In this document: positions 47,268 through 59,663 of the stretch, in pieces
How the letters are laid out: each line of letters starts with the position of its first letter
How positions within the stretch are numbered: the first letter of the stretch is position 1
Assembly (NCBI GenBank): GCA_027924585.1
Contig: BSBM01001439.1
Location: 570,001 to 634,000, forward strand
DNA: 64,000 nucleotides
Direction: 5' to 3'
Source of the DNA: Larix kaempferi
Lineage: Eukaryota > Streptophyta > Pinopsida > Pinales > Pinaceae
Position numbers and translations under genes: made by a program
Notes under the pieces: model-generated
Database searches by the model: none
What the model saw: the letters and a program-made list of their open reading frames with translations, nothing else
What the model was told of the DNA's origin: nothing

Positions 47268-48160
47268 GTGATCAATGTGATTGTGCTAGAAGGAAAACTA
47301 CCATATGAAAGCTCACACATGTTATCTTTGACGGCAATGTGGTTGTGCTAGAAGGAAAACTATCATATGAAAGCTAACACCCATTAGCTTTCTTTCATCG
47401 TGCAATGTTGTTGTTAAAAGGAAATCTAACACGCGTTAGCTTTCATTGACCATGAAATATTGTTATTAGAAGGAAATGTACCATGCATTAGATTTCATGT
47501 TTTTGTTAAAAGGAAAGATAACATTAGTTAGATTTCACGTTGTTGTTAGAACAAAATCTAACATGCATTAGATCTCCTTCATGGTGCTAGAAAGAAAAAC
47601 TACCATATGAAAGATAACACGTGTTGGCTTTCATGACAATGTGATTGTGCTAGAAGAAAAACTTCCATTTGAAAGCTAACATGCGTTAGATTTCATTCAC
47701 AATGCAATGTTTTTGTTAGGAGGAAAACTAACATGCATTATATTTCATGTTGTTGTTAGAAAAAATTCTAACACACATAAGCTTTCATTCACTATGCAAT
47801 GTTGTTGTTAGAAGTAAAGCTAACATGCATTATATTTCCTTCATGGTGCTAGAAAGAAAACTACCATATGAAAGGAAACATGTGTTAGTTTTGATGACAA
47901 TGTCGCTGTGCTAGAAGGAAAACTACCATATGAAAGATAACATGCATTAGCTTCCATCTATGCAATGTTGTTGTTAGAAGGAAAGATAGCAAGCGCTAGC
48001 TTTCATTCATTGTGCAATGTTGTTGTTGGAAACAAAATTAACATGCATTAGTTCCTTCATGCTGCTAGAAGAAAAACTATTATATGAAATCTAACACACA
48101 TTAGCTTTGATGACAATGTGGTTGTGTTAGAAAGAAAACTACCATTTGAAACTCATTAGG
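47268..48160. repeat. Palindromic short-unit tandem array, block 2
   Basis: Same unit family as 21165-23225 (GTTGTTGTTAGAAGGAAAGC, GATGACAATGTGGTTGTGCTAGAAGG, TAACATGCATTAG). The two blocks were probably one array of about 3 kb before element B inserted. Confidence 0.87.
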
Positions 48161-48774
48161 TAGTAGAGATCATGGACACTTGTGCACTTCACATCTCAAT
48201 CCCTAATGATATGAGCTAGTTCACCATGATATAAATAGGACTTCTATGTTGGAATAAAGGGCCAATACTACTCAATCTACGTGAATGCTACATAATTGTT
48301 CAGAGGATTACTTGGCTACGTTTTTATAGTTTATTCAAAATCTAAACTGCTTGGGTTTTCCAACCTTCTTCAATCTTGTGCAAGGTTTAAATCCTCATTG
48401 TATTTCCCTTTATCAAAAATACTAGGACCTTTTGCTTGAGTTGATATTAATAAGTGGCATAGGATGGAGGAACCCATACTTATGCGATGAAGGTCTCGCA
48501 AAAAAGAATCAAGTATAGAATCTTGTTTCCATGTTTACATTATAAATATATAAAGATTTATATTCTTCTCCCTTGCTCTCCAACCCGGTGTGCATTTATA
48601 TCTACTTTAATGAATTGTGGATAGAATTGATTTACCTGATTTCAATTAGAATGATTTTGTTTCAAGATCATATTATTCATTTATATTCTTAATTGAGCTT
48701 GAAGAAGGTTTGTTTCATAACTTATGTGCATATTTGTAGAGGGAAATTGTGCTAGAAACTTGATATATAAATTT
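48161..48774. other. Spacer without a recognisable gene
   Basis: AT-rich unique sequence between the array and the LINE-like insertion. No domain or boundary was seen. Confidence 0.5.
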
Positions 48775-48784
48775 CTCACAAAGG

Positions 48785-49639
48785 CGTCGCACTCGTGGTA
48801 GTAATTTTCGTGCTTTGCAACTAGTTAGATCATCTACCACCTCTAATTTATCCTCTCTCCATACCTATTCAACTTCCATGGAGGAGGTGATGGAGTAGGC
48901 TGCTCAACTGGAACCAGAGATGATGTCGAACAACTTGAGTTGTCTTATTGAATGGTTTGATGAAAAAGGATGCTCTCTGGTTTTTGGTGGCCATGATATG
49001 TATCTCCCTCTAACACCGGAAATTGCTTCTCAGGATCATGAGAATATGATTGAAAACTCAACTCAAATATATGGCTCCATGGATGATGGCTCTCCTCGAC
49101 CTGACGCAAATCACTCCACTTAAAACATGAACATGGTCCAGGCACTGTGCGATTTAATCTTCGAATACCGACACAATGTGGAGGACTTACGGTTCAAACT
49201 GGAGCTTATGGATAGGGAAATTTCTTCAATAATTTTGTTGCTCTCTGGTAAATGTTGTAGCTCTCCCAGTTTCACAATTGTGAATCATGATACTATTATT
49301 CTGCAGCATGATTTTCCCATTAGCACTTGGTGTAGCATTCCTTCCCATATGGATGACAGCCAACTCTCACCTTAGTTATGTGTATTTTGTTCATGGGTTT
49401 ATGTTTCCATTCTTTACAAGTTCAGTTTTGTCTTGGATTTACAGCTATAGTACGATTGTATCGAAAGCCAACTTTGTATGCTCTTTTGTTTTTTGCAAGA
49501 CCTCTAGTCTGAGTTTTTTCTAGTCATAGAGGCATGTCTACTATTGCCTTCTCAAGGGTGGCTACAGGCCCATGCTACAACTATGTACATTTTCAGTTTT
49601 TGATATAATTATAATGTTCCCTTACTTACAAAAAAAATG
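48785..49639 (+). mobile_element. 5'-truncated LINE-like insertion
   Basis: Bounded by ctcacaaagg at 48775-48784 and 49640-49649, a 10-bp target duplication, with an A-rich tail (ACAAAAAAAATG) just before the right copy. The 3' end (TTTTGATATAATTATAATGTTCCCTTAC) resembles plant LINE tails. Coding fragments at 48920-49123 and 49127-49375 are broken by stops and have no domain I recognise. A processed pseudogene is the alternative. Confidence 0.65.
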
Positions 49640-49865
49640 CTCACAAAGGTCAAGGGAATTGGTCATCTAATTCAACTAGGTATTTTCCCCAATTATATAT
49701 TTCAATTCCCATAGTATAACATGAGAATTTTGGAAAATAATTTAGTTATATTTAATTTTTTTGTTACTTACTTTTAATCATTAACAAACAATTTTTTTTT
49801 ATATGCAGATCGTTCACAACCTAGAAGCCTCTACTACATAGTTTAAGACCATAACCATATCATTC

Positions 49866-50201
49866 AAATGCAAACTTACAATCTCGTAAGATGACATTTG
49901 CTAGAATTTACTTTGCACTAATTTTGTATTATTACATTCCATACCAATTACCATCATCATTTCAAATTAACCACTCCTAAGTTGAAAATCATAACTATAA
50001 CCTCTTTGTGTAAAAAAGACTTTGAAGCTTGAATCTCTACCTTTGCAAAGAATGTTGACCCGATGACATAGATTAATTGGTTTTAAGTTTTAAGTGATTT
50101 TTCAAAGGTGTGTTTCCAATAGGTCAAATATGTGGAATAACCATTGGGTTGGTAGCAAAGAAAGTGGAGTTCTCCATGAGGCATATTTGACTAATAGTTT
50201 T
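49866..50201. repeat. Tandem duplication, copy 1, left part
   Basis: Begins AAATGCAAACTTACAATC and matches 58294 onward. It is interrupted by element E and continues at 57195-58299. No gene is visible. Confidence 0.85.
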
Positions 50202-50836
50202 TGTTGATGTATATGTAACTTCGGAATGTATTTCACATATATGTATATTGTATTCCCATAGAGATGTTATTATTCCTCTATATGGAAGTGTTGTCATTTA
50301 TATTGTAAGTGTCGTAACTTATACTTGATGGGTTATTATACCACCTTGTTGGGGTCGGCCCTGTATAAGTCATGTGGGTCGAAGGGTTATTAGACCACCC
50401 TATTGGGGGTCGTCCATGTGGGTCAAAGGGTTATTAGACCACCCTATTGGGTGTTGGCCCAGTCAGCATTATGTTAAGTGGTTAAGTTGAGGCCGACCTA
50501 GTTGAGTAAAGATCAATTCAAGTTAGTGTATAAATAGAGAATGTGTCTCTCTCATTTACACATTCTATTTCCCTCTCAGGCTCTCGAGAGAGTGGCGCAC
50601 TTGTGGAGGAGGAGAAGATTTTGCTAGGAGATGTCTATCTCTTATGCTTGGGTTGTATCATTGCTCTATCTATCTCTGAGGAAGTTATTGGGGTTTTTCA
50701 CCTTTATGGTTTTCCCCAAGTAAACTCTGTGTCTCTTGTGTGCTTGCATTATTGTGTCCATGATTGATATGCTGTACATGTTGTTCTCTTAGTTAAGATC
50801 CTAGATCAGATTGAAGTAAATTCTGAAAAATTAACA
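50202..50836 (+). repeat. Element E 5' LTR (635 bp) with triple U3 repeat
   Basis: TGTTGATGTATATGTAACTTCGG to GAAAAATTAACA. U3 has three tandem copies of GGGTTATTAGACCACC...TTGGGGTCGGCC type between about 50328 and 50465. A TATA box, TATAAATA, is at 50529-50536. Confidence 0.93.
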
Positions 50837-50848
50837 TGGTATCAGAGC
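50837..50848 (+). promoter_or_regulatory. Element E primer-binding site
   Basis: TGGTATCAGAGC immediately after the LTR. Confidence 0.93.
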
Positions 50849-53100
50849 TAGCCTGAAAGAAGGCATGGTATGGCATGTATGACACTTGTTGCACTTGCGA
50901 TGCTAGGGCTTGATATAGCAAAAACCAGTTATCGTAGAACGTTCACTATAAATACATTTAGGCAAGGTCTCTGGGTCTGAAAATATTATAGAGCGAAGAT
51001 AAGATCCCCATGTATCTTTTGTCCAAAGGACAACCTCTAATTCGTTATAATTTGTGAGTTATGATCTGTACAATATAGGGTTTTTGCCTCTTCCAGATCT
51101 CAGTCATAAACAGGTGACCTTGGAAAAAAGGTCATAACTTGGGCTAGGAAGCTCCAAATGCAATTTTGTAAAAAGTGACAGGTAGTGCACGGACTGTAAT
51201 TTCTCAGGTAACTTTTGCAGAGGCCAAAAATTAACCAGTGACACGTGGCACGCTGTACAAGTTTGCTCTCCGATTTTATCCCATAAACAGGTCACATTGC
51301 GACACTTGGAATAAATCTCTCTCAGAAAATCCATTTGAGGTCATACCTATGGGGTTGGAAATATGATAGGTCGGGATATCACAAAAAAAAAAATTCAGAC
51401 CCTGTGGATTGAAAAGTTAAGAGTTACACCAGAAACAATCAAGTACATATTTCTGTCAAAACATAATTATTTTTGAGCACCTTCATTCATGGCTTCCGGA
51501 ATTTAGGGTTTCGGAGAAAGTTGGAATATTTGTAATCGGAGACCACAGATAAACGCTACTCATCAAAATAAAAATTTAGAGACCAAGATCAGATTTTTTG
51601 GTTGGGAAGAAGGCCGGGCTTGATCAGACCCTAGTTCAGGACTTTGATCGAAAAAGTGGAAAATTAGGGCTTCTGCAAAAATGAGAATTTTTGAAATCTG
51701 TGACCACGGATGGAAGCTCCTCAAAAAAATGGAAGCTTAGAGATTTGGATTGAACCTTTTGATTAGGCAGAAGAGTGGGATTTATCAAACTCTAGTTCGG
51801 GGTCATGTCCAGTGAATCCGAAAGTTTCTAAGGCAAATTTGAGGGGTGAAACTTTGCAGTTTTCAAATTCTGAATATACTGGCTTGATTAGCTCATCAAG
51901 GCGCATCTTTCTATCCTTTCAAAAGTTTGAAATTCAAAGTTTGAATTTTTAGGGTTTCTCCGACAAACCCTAATCCAGCTCCAGATCCAATTCCTGCAAA
52001 TCAAGTGGATTGGGTTAATCCTAGAAGAGAATGGATTGGTCACCTGCATAAGTGAAGAAGTTCCTGTTTCAGAGGGAGATGAGGCTAAGACCTTACATAA
52101 GAAGATTACAAGCAATCTCGACTGGTATGACTTATCCAGGTATGTTTTGAGATTTAAGTATGTTTGTCTTCATATTACTACGGTTAGTACAATCTTGATT
52201 AAATTTAGACTTGTCGTATCACCTTAATAAAATTATGAATGCATGATAGAAGATATTGATTGATTAGGGTGTTGACACTTATGATTGTACTAATGCATTA
52301 TGGTGTTGTATGAGGTTTATGTTGTCCGCTAACATGAAAGGTACACCAAGAAAGACAAATCATGTTCTAGTTCAAGAACATATGATTATGGTGACATGAA
52401 GACAAAGATTCATCCATTGTCATGGATCACATAGAAGATCTATTTACGAGGTATGTATAACTTGGTTCTATAATGGTTAACTTATGAGATATGCAGGTTA
52501 CTAGCACAAGTCATTGAAGAGAACAAGAAGACATCATGCGGGTATGTTAGACATAACTAGCTAACATAGTAATCCAGGTATGTTTTTCCTATATCAAGAT
52601 AGAATCTTACCTTGTGTTAGGATCCCTTATATAAGTATACTTGGTATGATTGGTTATGTTTATTCATAAAGTTAGAAATGTAAGTAATCAAGGGTTTATG
52701 CATTTTATGTCTCTTATCTTGATTGATGATTTAACTAACCAGAAGAGTTCTATGATCAAATCAGAATATGCATGAGTAAAAGAAGACTTCCTTGAAACCT
52801 TGAATACTAATGTTTATTATCTGTGTTTGAAATGATCATGACTATACATGTTTAAGATTACTGTGTTTTGATAGTATTAAGATTATACTAATGAATGTGT
52901 GATTATGTATGAGACCTTGAGGATAACACAATGATGATACTAATAAGCATGCATAGTGATGGATATAAGTTCAAGGACAGGTAATCCAGGAAGCAAAGAT
53001 CAAGAGGGAGCACACTCCAATTGTTCCTGCAAGGAAGCAAAGATCAAGAAGGAGCACATTTCAGTAGTTTTGCAAGGATGCAGATATTCAGAGGGAGTTG
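50849..53100 (+). other. Element E leader and degraded gag/protease/integrase interval
   Basis: No continuous frame. A diverged internal repeat lies around 51500-51830 (AGGGTTTCGGAGAAAGTTGG... and TTAGGGCTTCTGCAAAAATG..., each followed by GACCACAGAT/GACCACGGAT and AGATTTTTTGG/AACCTTTTGAT). I could not place gag. Confidence 0.5.
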
Positions 53101-53170
53101 ACCACTTCTCACAATCCACATCAGAATGGAGTTGCAGAAAAGAAGCAAAGACTGAGAGGGAGTCAACCCA
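53101..53170 (+). pseudogene. Element E integrase scrap
   Basis: The frame from 53101 reads TTSHNPHQNGVAEKK, close to the conserved copia integrase segment around the catalytic Glu (PQQNGVAERK). The surrounding integrase is missing or unrecognisable. Confidence 0.7.
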
Positions 53171-53639
53171 ACAAACAAACAAATATAAGTATTTGAATTA
53201 TCATTCCTTGCATATTTTATTGTTTAAATAATACTGTTCAATAATGTATATACTCATGTTCCTAGAATTAGGTTGTGTATTATGCATATTAGAATAGTTG
53301 CATTTATGAACAATATACTACTAATTTACATGGGTAAGTAGCCTATGGAACTATACAACATTCCATTTCTACTTATCTAGAATGAAACCTCTTTGCTGAC
53401 ATGTTGGGAGTTGTGCACACTCTTAACAATGTTCTGGTAGAGATTGGAAGGCATCTAGAAAGTTACGGGATATGGATAAATGTTGTATTGAAGCATTGGC
53501 TAAGATAATTGCATGACTGTATGACATATTTCTTTATGTGTAAGAATTTGTTCTGAAAACTACAAGATGTTTTCTAATCATGCAATTTAACTTGTTGTGT
53601 AGGAAAGATCGTATACCATCACCTACAAAAGAAGGACTA

Positions 53640-55040
53640 CAAAATTTGTTCAGCAACAAAGTTATCTATTGAAAATATTGAAGTATTGAAGTTCCCAGGA
53701 TCTGGGAAGAATGCCATGATCGAAGAGTACTAGTCGATCATGAAGATGTTTGGGATGCAGTCCCAAGACCTGAAGGGGAGTCTGTAGTGACTTCTAAGAG
53801 GATCTACAAGATCATGCATGCTGCAGGTGGTAGCATAGAGACTTTTTCTCTTGTAGCCAGATACACTTCCATTAGATCCATACTTGCTATGGCTGCAGTG
53901 ATGAAATGGAAGATACACTAGATGGATTTCAAGACAGCTTTCTTGAATGGTGTAGTTGAAGAAGAAGTGTATGTGGAGCAGCCACTTGGTTCTGAGACAC
54001 ATGACAGGGAGTCATATATGTGTAGAACTTGGTATGTTAGGATATACAGCTTTCTATCCAGTTTGGGCTTTACCAAGAGTAAAGCAGATTCCAACCTTTA
54101 CTACAAGGTTGAGGAAGGCAATCCAGTGATACTACTTCCGTATGTGGATGATCTATTTGTAACAGGTGAAGATAGATTTGTTGCCGACACGCAGTGGAAG
54201 CTTGCTTCCGAGTTTGAGATGAAGAACTTGTGGATGATACACTATTTTCTAGGTATGGAGGTGTGGCAGAGTGCAGATGGAATCTTCCTTGGACAAGGGA
54301 AGTATGTAGTAAAGATCCTGAAGAGGTTCAGGATGATGGACTGCAAGGACATGGCCACACCTATGAAATTGAATTTGAAGCTTCTGTGTGATGCTTCATC
54401 TGAGTCGGTTTATGTCACTATGTATCGTTAGATGATTGGATCCTTGATGAACCTGACGAACACGAGACCAGATATTTGCTTTGCGGTGAACACATTGAGC
54501 CAGTTATTGACGGATCCGAGGAGTGTTCACCTGGTTGTTGTAAAGCATATTCTGAGGTACCTGAAGGGTACAGTTGACTATGGGCTCAAGTATGATGCGA
54601 ATCAAAAGTTTAACCTGCAGGGCTATGTTGATTCAGATGGGGTAGGAAGTGCTGCAAATAGGAAGAGAACTTATGGGTGCTGCTTCAGTATGGGATCAGG
54701 TGTGATCTCTTATTTCAGCAGGACGCAGTCCTGCGTAGCACTGAGTACAACCGAGGCAAAGTATGTTGTTTCCTGTTCGGCTAGTTGTGAGGTAGTATGG
54801 ATGAGGAAGATACTGTCTGAGTTATTTGATCTACCATTGGAGGCTACTGGTCGAAAAACATAGAGATCAAATATCACTATATCAGGGATATGGTGCAGAA
54901 AGGAGCAGTGAAGCTCCTGTATGTAGCGACGGACGAGTAGATTGCATATGTGTTGATGAAGCCACTATCCAGAGTGAAGTTCGAGTACTTCAGAGAGAGG
55001 CTTGGTGTTCTTCAGATCGACAACACTTCGAGGAAGAAGT
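53640..55040 (+). pseudogene. pol: Element E RT-RNase H remnant
   Basis: Begins around PGSGKNAMIEEY, with a TAG and a frameshift into DVWDAVPRPEG, then KRIYKIMHAAGGSIE. A block is deleted before LVARYTSIRSIL. After TAG at about 53919 comes MDFKTAFLNGVVEEEVYVEQP. A second deletion joins CRTW to the downstream YVRIYSFLSSLGF. RT has LPYVDDLFVTGE. After TAG at 54429 come MIGSLMNLTNTRPD and RNase H (GYVDSDGVGS, ALSTTEAKYVVS). A further deletion precedes the C-terminal part (IEIKYHYIRDMVQKGAVKLL). Non-functional. Confidence 0.9.
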
Positions 55041-55109
55041 GATGGAGACATTTGCTGTAGCCATTCCTAGCATGGTGGAAGGGGGATCCTTCACATGGCT
55101 GTGGATGTA

Positions 55110-56280
55110 AGCGTTGGATGATGAGCATTAGGATGATGTTCTAGTTTCTGCTCTGTATGATCAATTGGATCATTTATGTATGTACGCATCATGTTGGATG
55201 CTGGATATGATCAGTTGGATCATTTATGTATGTACGCATCATGTTGGATGCTGATGGATACATCGTGTGGATCATGTATCTTTGTATGATCAGGTAGATC
55301 ATGTATGTTGATGGATACATTGTGTGGATCATGTATCTTTGTATGATCAGGTAGATCATACATTGTGTGGATCATGTATCTTTGTATGATCAGGCAGATC
55401 ATGTATGTTGATATGTATCAGGTATATACATTGTGTGGATCATGTATCTATGTATGTGTCGGGTGGATACACTATGTATGGTGATATGTATCAGGTAGAT
55501 ACTTGGTATGCATCAGGTAGATGCATTGTATGATCAGGATGATCGTGGATGACGAGCTTCTCCAGATGACATGCATTAGGACGATGCAGTGATGATGATC
55601 AGGATGATCATGTGTGCATCGGGATGATGTATGGAGAGTATCAGGTTGATACTCTGTGGCTGTGGACAGGTTGTGCAGATGAGCATGTAAGTAGACCTGG
55701 GAGATCTGGACAGGATGAAAAAGGCCTCAGATGCTCTTTCGAGGCATTGCTCTGGGAGGACATGTAAGTAGACTTCAGAGATATGGATAGGATGAAAAAG
55801 GCCTCAGATGCTCTTTCGAGGCATTGTCCTATGGCATGTAATTTGCTCCTGGGAGATCTGGACAGGATGAAAAAGGCCTCAGATGCTTTAGCCAGGTTTT
55901 TCCATGACCACATGTAATTTGCTCCTGGGAGATTTGGACAGGATGAAAAAGGCCTCAGATGCTTCAGCTAGGTTTTATGGTGGACCACATGTAATGTGCT
56001 CCTGGGAGATCCGACAGGTAGAGTTGTGTGCTCGTAACATCCTAGGATGCTTCAGCCAGGTTTTGTGGTGAGATCACATGCAATGTGCTCCTGGGAGATC
56101 CGACAGGTAGAGCTATGTGCTCGTAACAGCCTGGGATGCTTCAACCAGGTTTTGTGATGGGTCACATGTAATGTGCTCCTGGGAGATCCGACAGGTAGAG
56201 CTATGTGCTTGTAATAGCCTGGGATGCTGCAGCCAAGTTTTGTGATGCACGTAATAAGTCCTGAGGATTCCACAGTATGG
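55110..56280 (+). repeat. Two minisatellite-like tracts near the 3' end of element E
   Basis: 55130-55640: diverged short repeats around GATCAGGTAGATCATGTATG and GGATCATGTATCTTTGTAT. 55660-56250: units of about 85-95 bp sharing GACAGGATGAAAAAGGCCTC, CATGTAATGTGCTCCTGGGA and GGATGCTTCAGCCAGGTTTT. Non-coding. Confidence 0.8.
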
Positions 56281-56492
56281 CCAGTGATGATGAAGACTTG
56301 CAGGTGGTGGGCCTACATCCAGTATGAAAAAGGGTTGGCTCTATAGAACTTCCTATGACGAGTAGATTCAGATATTGATTGAGATAGCAACAGCAGTGAT
56401 AATGACGATGACTTGATGACGATTATCCAGTGACGATGATCCAGAGAAGAAGACTTGTGCTAGAAGACCTGTGTCAAGAAATACCTTCCTAG

Positions 56493-56503
56493 TTAAGAGG
56501 GAG
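56493..56503 (+). promoter_or_regulatory. Element E polypurine tract
   Basis: TTAAGAGGGAG directly before TGTTGATG. Confidence 0.85.
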
Positions 56504-57194
56504 TGTTGATGTATATGTAACTTCGGAATGTATTTCACATATATGTATATTGTATTCCTATAGAGATGTTATTATTCCTCTATACGGAAGCGTTTGTATT
56601 CCTATAGAGATGTTATTATTCCTTTATATGGAAGTGTCGTCATTTATATTGTAAGTGTCGTAACTTATACTTGATGGGTTATTAGACCACCTTGTTGGGG
56701 TCGGCCCTGTATAAGTCATGTGGGTCGAAGGGTTATTAGACCACCCTATTGGGGGTTGACCATGTGGGTAAAAGGGTTATTAGACCACCCTATTGGGTGT
56801 CGGCCCAGTCAGCATTATGTTAAGTGGTTAAGTTGAGGCCGACCTAGTTGAGTAAAGGTAAAGTCAAGTTAGTGTATAAATAGAGAGTGTGTCTCTCTCA
56901 TTTTACACATTCTATTTCTCTCTCACACTCTTGGGAGAGTGGCGCACTTGTGGAGGAGGAAAAGCTACTGCTAGGAGATGTCTATCTCTTATGCTTGGGT
57001 TGTATCATTGCTCTATCTATCTCTGAGGAAGTTATTGGGGTTTTTCACCTTTATGGTTTTCCCCAAGTAAACTCTGTGTCTCTTGTGTGCTTACATTATT
57101 GTGTCCATGATTGATATGCTGTAGATATGATGTACATGTTGTTCTCTCAGTTAAGATCCTAGATGAGATTGAAGTAAATTCTGAAAAATTAACA
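56504..57194 (+). repeat. Element E 3' LTR (691 bp)
   Basis: Matches the 5' LTR but carries a tandem duplication of about 48 bp (GTATTCCTATAGAGATGTTATTATTCC twice, near 56550-56630), which explains its extra length. The TATA box is at 56875-56882. Confidence 0.93.
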
Positions 57195-58299
57195 GTTTTC
57201 CCCTATTACTAGAAGTTTATATGTAGTCTGGATTTCAATTTTTTCACTTTAGATGCTTAATTATAATTAGAAAATATGTCTAATAAGCCTTAAGATGGAC
57301 CAAACTAGATTTCAAGTTTTTCACTTTATAACATTTCTTAAATATTTGTTAAAACCCATGTCTAAATATCACTATCTTCTTTCTTGTTTATACTAAAAAC
57401 ATTACACCTCTTCATTGTAAAAGGAAAGGAGCAATGATTATTTTGTGTAAAACTATTTTCATATTATATAATGGGAAACTCTCATTTTGACCTTTCATAG
57501 TAGTTCCCAAGTTATTGACAATGGAACTATATATCTAGTTCCCAAGTCATTGCCAATGAAACTCCATATCTATTGTGCTTGTGATGAAAATCTGTTACAA
57601 ATCTATTGTTTGCTAGAAAGTATAAATATTTATTTTGAGTATAGGGTATTTCTACAATTTTAATGCTCCTTGTTGTGCTCGATTATTCTCTTATTCATAC
57701 TTTAATGCTAAACGACACTCTAAATTTGTGTATTTTCATTCATGTTTTACCTTGTTTACAATACATATTATTTATAATGCTTTAATTCTATATGATGTGC
57801 TAGATTTGTTGGATTTTTCATTCAAATATTATTTACTCATGGACATTTTTTTTGCTATAATTTTATTTCCTTACGATGTGCTAATTTGTGGATTTTCAAT
57901 TAATTAACATATAGTAAGCTACAAATTGTCTATTTTCTCTAAAAAATTGTTAATATTGATTCTTATGTTGAATAACCCATATTTTGTTGTGTGGAGGATG
58001 AGATTAGTAATATTTCACTCAGTTAGATTAAGACATTACATAGGGATTACTATCTACCTATTATATTTAGACCTCTATATTATAGGGTTTTCATGCACCA
58101 TTTAACAATTCTATTCAACTAATAAGGTTTTGAATATCATTGCAAGGGGAGATATGCATTACAATTAGCGAAGTATGTGTTTGTGATGTACTGTGATGTT
58201 CTTTGTAGCATGTTCCAATGTGTCTAAGAGACATATGTCATCAATAATGTGTGCCCTTTCTATTGGAACATGAAGAAATCAAAGGTAAACCCCAAATGC
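57195..58299. repeat. Tandem duplication, copy 1, right part
   Basis: Continues the unit begun at 49866. It contains a stretch of about 70 bp (around 57385-57460, with TTACACCTCTTCATTG) that copy 2 lacks. No gene is visible; the frame at 57635-57907 is AT-rich chance. Confidence 0.85.
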
Positions 58300-59663
58300 A
58301 AACCTACAATCCTATAAGATGACATTTGCTAGAATTTACTTTGCACTATTTTTTTATTGTTACATTCCATCCCAATTACCATCATGATTTCAAATTAACC
58401 ACTCCTAAGTTGAAAATAATAACTATAACATCTTTGTGTTAAAAAGACTTTGAAGCTTCAATCTCTACCTATGCAAAGAATGTTGACCCAATGAGATAGA
58501 TCAATCAGTTTTTAGTTTTAAGTGATATTTCAAAGGTGTGTTTCCAATAGGTCAAATATGTGGAAGAACCATTGGGTTGGTATCAAAGAAGGTAGAGTTC
58601 TCCATGAGGCATCTTTGACTAATAGTTTTCCCCTATTACTAGGAGTTTATATATAGTCTAGATTTCAATTTTTCACTTTAGATGCTTAATTGTTTATTAG
58701 AAAGTATGTATAATAAGCCTTAAGACTCACCAAACTAGATTTCAAATTTTGCACTTCATAGCATTTCTTAAATATTTGTTAATAACCATGTCTAAAAATT
58801 ACTATCTTCTTTCTTGTTTATTGATATTATATAATGGGAAAATATCATTTTGATCTTTCATAGTAGTTCCCAAGTTATTGACAATGGAACTCTATATCTA
58901 GTTCCCAAGTCATTTCCAATGGAACTCCATATCTATTGTGCTTGTGAAGAAAATTTGTTACAAATATATTGTTTGCTAGAAAGTATAAATATTTATTTTG
59001 AATAGAGGGTATTTCTATAATCTCAATGCTCTATGTTGTGCTCAATTATTCTCCTATTTATACTTTAATGCTAAATGACACTCTAAATTTGTGGATTTTC
59101 ATTCATGTTTTACATTGTTTCCAATACATATTATTTCTAATGCTTTAATTCTATATGATGTGCTAGATTTGTTGGATCTTTCATTAAAATATTATCTATT
59201 CATGGACTTTATTTTTTGCTATAATATTATTTCCCTACGATGTGCTAATTTGTGGATTTTCAATTAATAAACCTATTGTAAGCTACAAATTATCTATTTT
59301 CTCTAAAAAATTGTTAATATTGATTCTTATGTTGAATAACCCATATTTTGTTATGTTGAGGATGAGATTAGTAAGATTTCACTCAGTTAGCTTCATACAT
59401 TAGATAGGGATTGATATCTACTTGCGTATGTTAGAACTCTATATTATAGGGTTTTTATGCACCATTTAACAATTATATTCAGATAATAAGGTTTTGAATA
59501 TCATTGCAAGGCGAGATATGCATTAGAATTAGAGAAGCATGTGTTTGTGATGTATTGTGATGTTCTTTGTAGCATGCTCCAATTTGTGTAAGAGACATAT
59601 GGCTTCAATAATGTGTGCCCATTCTATGGGAACATGAAGAAATCAAAGGTAAACCCCAAATGC
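58300..59663. repeat. Tandem duplication, copy 2
   Basis: Repeats 49866-50201 plus 57195-58299 with scattered substitutions. It contains GACTAATAGTTTTCCCCTATT (58616-58636), the uninterrupted equivalent of the element E target site. Confidence 0.88.

Larger units (their letters stand above)
50202..57194 (+). mobile_element. Element E: decayed Ty1/copia retrotransposon
   Basis: Target duplication gtttt (50197-50201 and 57195-57199), LTRs of 635 and 691 bp, an initiator-Met primer site directly after the 5' LTR and a polypurine tract. Internal coding capacity is reduced to an integrase scrap and a deleted RT-RNase H. The segment 50849-53100 has no clear gag. A repeat-rich stretch of about 1.3 kb precedes the 3' LTR. 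The duplicate copy of the target (58625-58629) shows the empty site. Confidence 0.93.

Noticed and set aside
54826-55110. 94-codon plus-strand frame after the element E RNase H
   Set aside because: A different phase of the same bases gives the conserved RNase H C-terminus (IEIKYHYIRDMVQ), so this frame is a shadow.
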